A stretch of 28,086 nt of DNA from an uncultured Bacteroidaceae bacterium (lineage in GTDB: Bacteria; Bacteroidota; Bacteroidia; Bacteroidales; Bacteroidaceae): NCBI GenBank assembly GCA_934293005.1, contig CAKQYA010000031.1:1-28086 (forward strand), given 5' to 3'. Below the pieces are notes generated by a model that made no database searches, was not told where the DNA came from, and was given only the letters and a program-made list of their open reading frames with translations. A program made the translations under genes and the position numbers. Below, in pieces: positions 23,712 to 28,086 of this stretch (its first letter is position 1; each line of letters opens with the position of its first letter).

Positions 23712-24743
23712 ATGACTAAGAAAGGAATAAATAGAGTGTACAATTGTATTGTGATTGTGTTGTTTATAGGAGCTGTCGTATGGGCTTTCAGCCATTTTGT
23801 GCATGGATATGGAACGGAATATACTGACGATGCGCAGGTCAACCGGCTTATCACGCCTGTCTGCACGCGTGTGCCAGGATTCATTAAGGAAGTGAGATTT
23901 TCCGACTATCAGCATGTGAAGAAAGGCGACACATTGGTCATTATTGAAGATGCAGAATATAGGTTGCAGTTGGCGCTGGCTGAGGCTGGATTGAAAGGCT
24001 CGCAGTCGGGTTCTTCTGCTGTTAGCGCAAGCATGAGCACCACTGCTGGCAATGTGATGTCAGCACAGGCAGCGATAGAGGAAGCGCATGTTGAGATGAT
24101 GAACGCCAAGCGCGATTTTGACCGCTTTGCAGCATTGATTGATAAGGATGCTGTCACGCGCCAGCAATATGACAATGTCCGAACTCGCTATCTAAGCGCA
24201 AAAGCGCGCTACGAACAGGCTGGCGGACGCAAGTTTGCCGCTGCTTCCGTGCGCAATGTGCAGACACACCAGTTGGGTGGCTCGCGTGCTGGTGAGAGTG
24301 TGGCTGAGGCCCAACTCAATCTGGCCCAACTTAATCTTTCTTACACAATCATCCTTGCTACATGCGATGGTGTGATGGGGCGCAAGGACATTCATGAGGG
24401 GCAGCTCGTGCAGCCTGGACAGATGCTGGCACGCATTGTTGATGATAATGATGTGTGGGTTGTTGCCAACTATCGTGAATCGCAGATGGAGAACATTGCT
24501 GTTGGCAAGGAAGTGGAGTTTATGGCAGATGCTATACCAGGGGTCACGTTCCATGGCAAGGTTGAGTCGCTGTCGGCTGCTGCTGGTTCGGCCTATTCAT
24601 TGATTCCTGTGGACAATGCTACTGGCAACTTTGTGAAGGTCGAACAGCGTGTGCCTGTTCGCATAGCCATAACAGACGATAACGACCCCGACATGGTTAA
24701 CCTGCTAAGGGCGGGTCTGAATGTGGAAACCAAGATTAAATGA
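23712..24743 (+). CDS. HlyD/EmrA-type periplasmic adaptor protein, 343 aa
   Basis: Adaptor (membrane fusion) subunit that bridges the inner membrane pump and the TolC channel. Visible: an N-terminal membrane anchor (about 10-28, YNCIVIVLFIGAVVWAF), then YTDDAQVNRLITPVCTRVPG, the standard EmrA-like opening of the barrel-sandwich (lipoyl) domain. A helical hairpin with long coiled coil follows (about 75-180). Next comes the second lipoyl half, with SYTIILATCDGVMGRKDIHE, and beta-barrel elements such as VWVVANYRESQMENI, ending GLNVETKIK. All of these fit the EmrA/FarA group that works with DHA2-type MFS pumps, in agreement with the next gene. It starts 49 bases after the TolC-type gene and ends 50 bases before the MFS gene. 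Confidence 0.93.
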   Translation: MTKKGINRVYNCIVIVLFIGAVVWAFSHFVHGYGTEYTDDAQVNRLITPVCTRVPGFIKEVRFSDYQHVKKGDTLVIIEDAEYRLQLALAEAGLKGSQSGSSAVSASMSTTAGNVMSAQAAIEEAHVEMMNAKRDFDRFAALIDKDAVTRQQYDNVRTRYLSAKARYEQAGGRKFAAASVRNVQTHQLGGSRAGESVAEAQLNLAQLNLSYTIILATCDGVMGRKDIHEGQLVQPGQMLARIVDDNDVWVVANYRESQMENIAVGKEVEFMADAIPGVTFHGKVESLSAAAGSAYSLIPVDNATGNFVKVEQRVPVRIAITDDNDPDMVNLLRAGLNVETKIK

Positions 24744-24793
24744 AGTTGCGTACTTAATTTTTTTACAATTGTGTTTATACGTGTTTTTTAGTT

Positions 24794-26335
24794 ATGCCAG
24801 GACCTCCAATGCTTGAAGGACCATTCAGGGTTCCTTCATTTAAAGAATTTGTTCCTCGAAAGGTGCAACCATGGATTTATCTGCTTTTTGCTTTTGTCTT
24901 CCTCATGTCGGGCGGTATCTACGGCGGAGCCATGAGTCATGTCATGGGAGAATACAGTCTGAAGAGAGAGGATGTGCTTATGATCATCATGTTTAATGTG
25001 GTGGGTGTGGCCATGCCGTTTCCTTTTCTCTTTAAGATGAAGTTTCGTTTCACCAACAGACAGCTTCTGCTCAATGCGTCGTTGGTGATAGCTGCTTGCA
25101 ACGTGCTCATAATGTATACAGATTCTGTGCCAGTGATGTGCCTCCTTGCTTATGTGGCAGGATTCTTCAAACTGTGCGGCTGCTTTGAATGCATGTCGAA
25201 CATACAGCTATGGATGACTCCAAAGCGCGACTTCGTCGTCTTTTTCTCTTTGCTCTATTGCCTGGTGCTTGGCAACATGTCGCTATCGCCATGGGTAACG
25301 GAACATCTTATATATGTGTGTCAGGATTGGCGCTCAATCAACTGGGCTATGACTGCTGCATTGTTGCTCGTGGCGTTTGTCGTGTATGTGTCCACTCACA
25401 ATTTCCGCTTCATGAAGCCTATTCCAATGATCAGCGTCGACTATCTGGGCTGCATTCTTTGGTCGGCATGGATGCTCGAGTTTATCTTCTTCTTTAATTA
25501 TGGAGAATACTATAATTGGCTCGATAGCTATGTCATGCGAATGGATGTGGTGATGTTTGTGGTGACAGGATATTTTTGCTTGCAGCGCATGCGGCATATC
25601 CGCCATCCATACATTGTTCCTGCTGCGTGGAGGTACAAGCGTCTGGTGCCTTTGCTTGTACTCTTTGCCTTTGTGGAGTTTATGGGCAGCACCCCTAAGG
25701 TTTTGCAGACAGCTTTCACTGGCGGAGTGATGCATTGGGGCTATGTCACCACGAATGTTTTTAATATAGTGGAGTGGGGTGGAGTCATAGCAGGATGCAT
25801 GTCATGTCTGGTTTGGTGCAAGGTGCTTAGGTGGACATACACAAGGTTGCTTGCCGTTGGCGTGGCTGCCATGGTGTGCTATCCTGTGATGATGTATTTT
25901 ATGATTGACCGCTCTCTCTGTATTGAGGCTATGTATTTGCCCATTGCTCTTCGGTCGTTTGGCAATGCCATTTTCTTCTGCATGCTTACCGTCTATTTGG
26001 AAGAACTCATGCCCTTCCACCATTTCTTTATGGGGCTCACTATGGCTGGAATGGTGCGCAATGGACCTGTGTCGGCCCTATGTTCTGGTATGTATAGCTT
26101 TGGTCTGCGTTATCAGATGGCTGACAACATGTCGCGCGGTCTTCCTTATGATGCGGCCGATCTGTTGATGATAAGCATCCGCCAGTTATATGGCATTACA
26201 TGTGTTATAGGCATTGCCGTTTTCATTGTCTTTCTTGTATGGGACATTCAGCCTGTCAGAAGCACTTTGAAGAAGATGCCTAAGTGGGCTTTGGTGGGCA
26301 AGAGATTGAAAAAACATTTTTATGCAGGCATGTGA
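24794..26335 (+). CDS. MFS transporter, DHA2/EmrB-like, 513 aa
   Basis: This is the inner membrane pump of the tripartite system. About 14 hydrophobic helices cover the chain, starting at about residue 28 (WIYLLFAFVFLMSGGIYGGA); 14 helices and 513 residues match DHA2 drug/proton antiporters rather than 12-helix ones. The cytoplasmic N-terminus is Pro-rich (MPGPPMLEGPFRVPSFKEFV) and the C-terminus is basic (KMPKWALVGKRLKKHF). Classical EmrB motifs are hard to recognise, so it is a diverged member. Position after TolC- and HlyD-type genes makes export of a drug, bile-related compound or other amphiphile the likely job; the substrate is not readable. The start is the first in-frame ATG after the 50-base gap. 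Confidence 0.85.
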   Translation: MPGPPMLEGPFRVPSFKEFVPRKVQPWIYLLFAFVFLMSGGIYGGAMSHVMGEYSLKREDVLMIIMFNVVGVAMPFPFLFKMKFRFTNRQLLLNASLVIAACNVLIMYTDSVPVMCLLAYVAGFFKLCGCFECMSNIQLWMTPKRDFVVFFSLLYCLVLGNMSLSPWVTEHLIYVCQDWRSINWAMTAALLLVAFVVYVSTHNFRFMKPIPMISVDYLGCILWSAWMLEFIFFFNYGEYYNWLDSYVMRMDVVMFVVTGYFCLQRMRHIRHPYIVPAAWRYKRLVPLLVLFAFVEFMGSTPKVLQTAFTGGVMHWGYVTTNVFNIVEWGGVIAGCMSCLVWCKVLRWTYTRLLAVGVAAMVCYPVMMYFMIDRSLCIEAMYLPIALRSFGNAIFFCMLTVYLEELMPFHHFFMGLTMAGMVRNGPVSALCSGMYSFGLRYQMADNMSRGLPYDAADLLMISIRQLYGITCVIGIAVFIVFLVWDIQPVRSTLKKMPKWALVGKRLKKHFYAGM

Positions 26336-26343
26336 GATGCCGC

Positions 26344-26546
26344 TTAAACCCAAATAGGTCATTAGATTTCATATCTTGTTAGTGTTTGTTTCGAGCAGGT
26401 TGCGGCAGTCAGCGTTGATGGCATGGCGGGCTATGTCGAAACGCAAATGGAAGCAAGATGCCGAAAGAAACGCTGACAAGAGTTGAAAAGAAGCTATAAT
26501 ATTATAATGATTTCTCTATTATGGTCTAATGACCGTTTTGGGTTAA
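26344..26546. repeat. Inverted pair of the dispersed motif (copies D and E) around an internal hairpin
   Basis: Copy D (26344-26366, minus strand) and copy E (26525-26546, plus strand; TCTAATGACCGTTTTGGG then TTAA) face each other exactly as A and B do, with TTAAACCC / GGGTTAA at the outer ends. Between them GTCAGCGTT (26408-26416) pairs with AACGCTGAC (26469-26477), and GGCAT with ATGCC just inside. It lies 8 bases after the MFS stop, between convergent genes, and may act as their terminator region. Confidence 0.75.
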
Positions 26547-26680
26547 AGAATGACTGACTTCAACTGGTTTGCTGGAGTTGGTGATAACAAGATAGAATAT
26601 GGTCATCGCCGCTTCGAGGCCATCAGCCATAGATATGTAGTATATGACTATCTCTGTGCGTGAGATGTTTAGTGGTTCGG

Positions 26681-27574
26681 TCAATATGCTTTTGTCTTTT
26701 TGTCCGTCACATACATGCCTGTCAATATGCATGCTGCGCCAATGAGAAAATATGAAGTGATTTTTTCCCCAAGCACCCATGACGCAAAAATCATAGTGGT
26801 GATAGGGTTGAAATAGACCCATGTGGTTGCTTTGACAGCTCCAAGTTTTGAAATGCACCAGTTCCATGTGAGAAAACAAACCATGGATGCGAGGCATCCT
26901 AAAAATAGGAGATTGCCTACCACCACTGGCTGGGTTAATGTGGCCAAAGAGGGAAAACCTGGTTTGATGATATAATATGGGAGTATGGTCAGCACTCCGT
27001 AGAAGAATACTTTGCGCGTGATGAATGCTGCACCGTAATGGCTTGAGACAGATTTCATGAGCAATGAATAGAATGACCAGCATATGCAGGCTGTGAATGC
27101 CAATGCATCGCCGGCAGGAGAGAGGTGAAGCACGAACCGGCCATTAAGAACCACTATGACCATGCCTGCAAATGCGAGAAGCGAACCTGATAACTGTAAT
27201 AAATTGATGTGTGCTTTGTCTTTGTATGCAAGCCGCACAAGCAGGGTGGCAAATAATGGACATGAACATACTATGAGCGAGGTGTTTGTTGTTGTTGTGA
27301 AATTCATGGCCTCATTCTCGCTGAGAAAATACAATGAGCCGCCTGTGATGCCGAGCAACGCCATCTTAGCCTCGTCTTTCAATGTGTCAGCAAATAGTCG
27401 CTTGTGATTGAAACAGAGCATCAGCACATAGGCTATGCTGAAACGGAGCGTGAAAATCTGGGCAGGAGAAAGTCCGTTAAGCATCAATACTTTTGTGGAG
27501 ACAAATGTGGTGCCCCATATCGACACGGTAAAAAAAGCCATAAGATGATGTAAGAAATTGCTATCTTTTGACAT
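26681..27574 (-). CDS. EamA/DMT-family transporter, 297 aa
   Basis: Two EamA (DUF6) repeats of about five helices each make a ten-helix inner membrane protein: repeat one at about 11-142 (start FFTVSIWGTTFVSTKVLML, end LLAFAGMVIVVLN) and repeat two at about 155-290 (GDALAFTACICWSFYSLLMK, later VYFNPITTMIFASWVLGE). The internal 'P.....l....lGE' ending of each repeat is the family mark. Members export amino acids, nucleotides or other metabolites; the substrate here is unknown. The ATG at 27574 begins just before the first helix, as is normal. The gene is monocistronic and converges on the efflux operon. A minus-strand TATCTTTG box lies about 245 bases upstream (27827-27820). Confidence 0.9.
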   Translation of the reverse strand: MSKDSNFLHHLMAFFTVSIWGTTFVSTKVLMLNGLSPAQIFTLRFSIAYVLMLCFNHKRLFADTLKDEAKMALLGITGGSLYFLSENEAMNFTTTTNTSLIVCSCPLFATLLVRLAYKDKAHINLLQLSGSLLAFAGMVIVVLNGRFVLHLSPAGDALAFTACICWSFYSLLMKSVSSHYGAAFITRKVFFYGVLTILPYYIIKPGFPSLATLTQPVVVGNLLFLGCLASMVCFLTWNWCISKLGAVKATTWVYFNPITTMIFASWVLGEKITSYFLIGAACILTGMYVTDKKTKAY

Positions 27575-27833
27575 GTGTGTGTTTCTTTTTCTTGTTTAAT
27601 CGTGTATTAAATATATAATGTGCATGTAGGATATGAAGTGCGTGCAAGGTTCACATTGCCGATTCTGTGGAAGCAAGGGAGGCTGACTTCAATATAATAA
27701 TATGCCCTTATATATATAAATATAATATAATATAATGTGTCGCATTACATATGAATTATAAATATGTTTTATGCGTTATTTCTTTTTGTGATGTTTAATG
27801 ATGATGTTTATTTCTCGTACAAAGATACTGTTT
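27575..27833. promoter_or_regulatory. AT-rich upstream region of the EamA gene with a -7 box
   Basis: The stretch is very AT-rich, with an ATATAAT-type simple repeat at about 27705-27740. On the minus strand TATCTTTG (27827-27820) fits TAnnTTTG and could drive the EamA gene with a leader of about 240 bases, or mark a further feature. No RNA gene is seen. Confidence 0.35.
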
Positions 27834-28082
27834 TTAGTTGGATTGTGCATGGTCTTTTAGATTAAAAAGAACTAATTGCGCTGTCTCAAAATTATTTCGT
27901 GCATTATCTTGATATTTTTGTGTTGTGAATGCTGTGGATTGTTGTCTCCTTCTTGGAAATATGCTTGCAAGCTTCATCGCATCTTCTTGCCATCTTCTCA
28001 TTTCCCCGTCCTCCATTTCTTCGGGAAGCCTTCGGGATCCGTTCGGGACGCGCCCCCAGTCCCATGCACCACACACATTCAC
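27834..28082 (-). CDS. Doubtful ORF at the right edge, up to 82 aa, possibly a truncated C-terminus
   Basis: The minus-strand frame is open from the window edge to a TAA at 27834-27836. The first part reads GAWDWGRVPNGSRRLPEE and is Arg/Glu/Trp-rich; the rest is polar. The 'start' is only a GTG at the edge, so the frame may continue outside. Base composition changes here from AT-rich to GC-rich. I recognise no family, and the repeated TTCGGGA (three times near 28020-28046) suggests a structured or repeat sequence as much as a gene. Confidence 0.25.
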   Translation of the reverse strand: MNVCGAWDWGRVPNGSRRLPEEMEDGEMRRWQEDAMKLASIFPRRRQQSTAFTTQKYQDNARNNFETAQLVLFNLKDHAQSN

Positions 28083-28086
28083 CCGC

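Noticed and set aside
1..28086. tRNA or rRNA genes
   Set aside because: I found no T-loop GGTTCRANNCC with matching acceptor stem in the intergenic regions and no rRNA-like stretch.

Overview
The window looks like chromosomal DNA from a Bacteroidales bacterium, most likely of the Prevotella / Muribaculaceae type. Reasons: several start regions carry the Bacteroidota -7 box TAnnTTTG instead of sigma70 boxes; Shine-Dalgarno sequences are weak or absent; and the gene content fits (TamB-like protein, anchored TPR protein next to ribH, secreted GH127-type glycosidase, two FadL-type porins, PiT transporter with a PhoU-like tail, AraC-controlled tripartite efflux). The genus is an inference from gene content only.

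Layout, left to right. Bases 1-83 hold the tail of an unrecognised gene and its terminator. An AT-rich orphan secreted protein follows (435-1160). Bases 1161-2209 form a gene-poor scar: a short unexplained ORF, the C-terminal remnant of an ISL3-type transposase, two small tandem arrays (one of four exact 23-bp units around the palindrome GTCGTACGAC) and a 29-bp imperfect inverted repeat. tcdA (tRNA t6A cyclisation) converges on a minus-strand group: anchored TPR protein, ribH and a 1522-residue TamB-like protein. Upstream of these is a 1014-residue secreted GH127-type beta-L-arabinofuranosidase, also on the minus strand.

A plus-strand pair follows: a secreted Trp/Tyr/Gly-rich low-complexity protein and a FadL/OmpP1-type outer membrane protein. 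It converges on a second FadL-type porin. Between them lie a strong hairpin, a copy of a dispersed repeat and a 183-bp MITE-like element. Next come a small acidic gene with the best promoter in the window and a nested-hairpin terminator, then a PiT phosphate transporter with a PhoU-like tail. An AraC regulator is divergent from a TolC-HlyD-MFS operon, which is probably its target. An EamA transporter and an AT-rich end finish the window.

Most genes are ordinary housekeeping or envelope genes. The signal a normal annotation would miss is in the intergenic DNA: a 22-bp motif (core TCTAATGACC...GGGTT) occurring six times, twice as inverted pairs; the 23-bp palindrome array; and two short elements with terminal inverted repeats. 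I found no CRISPR array, tRNA, rRNA, phage or known defence system.
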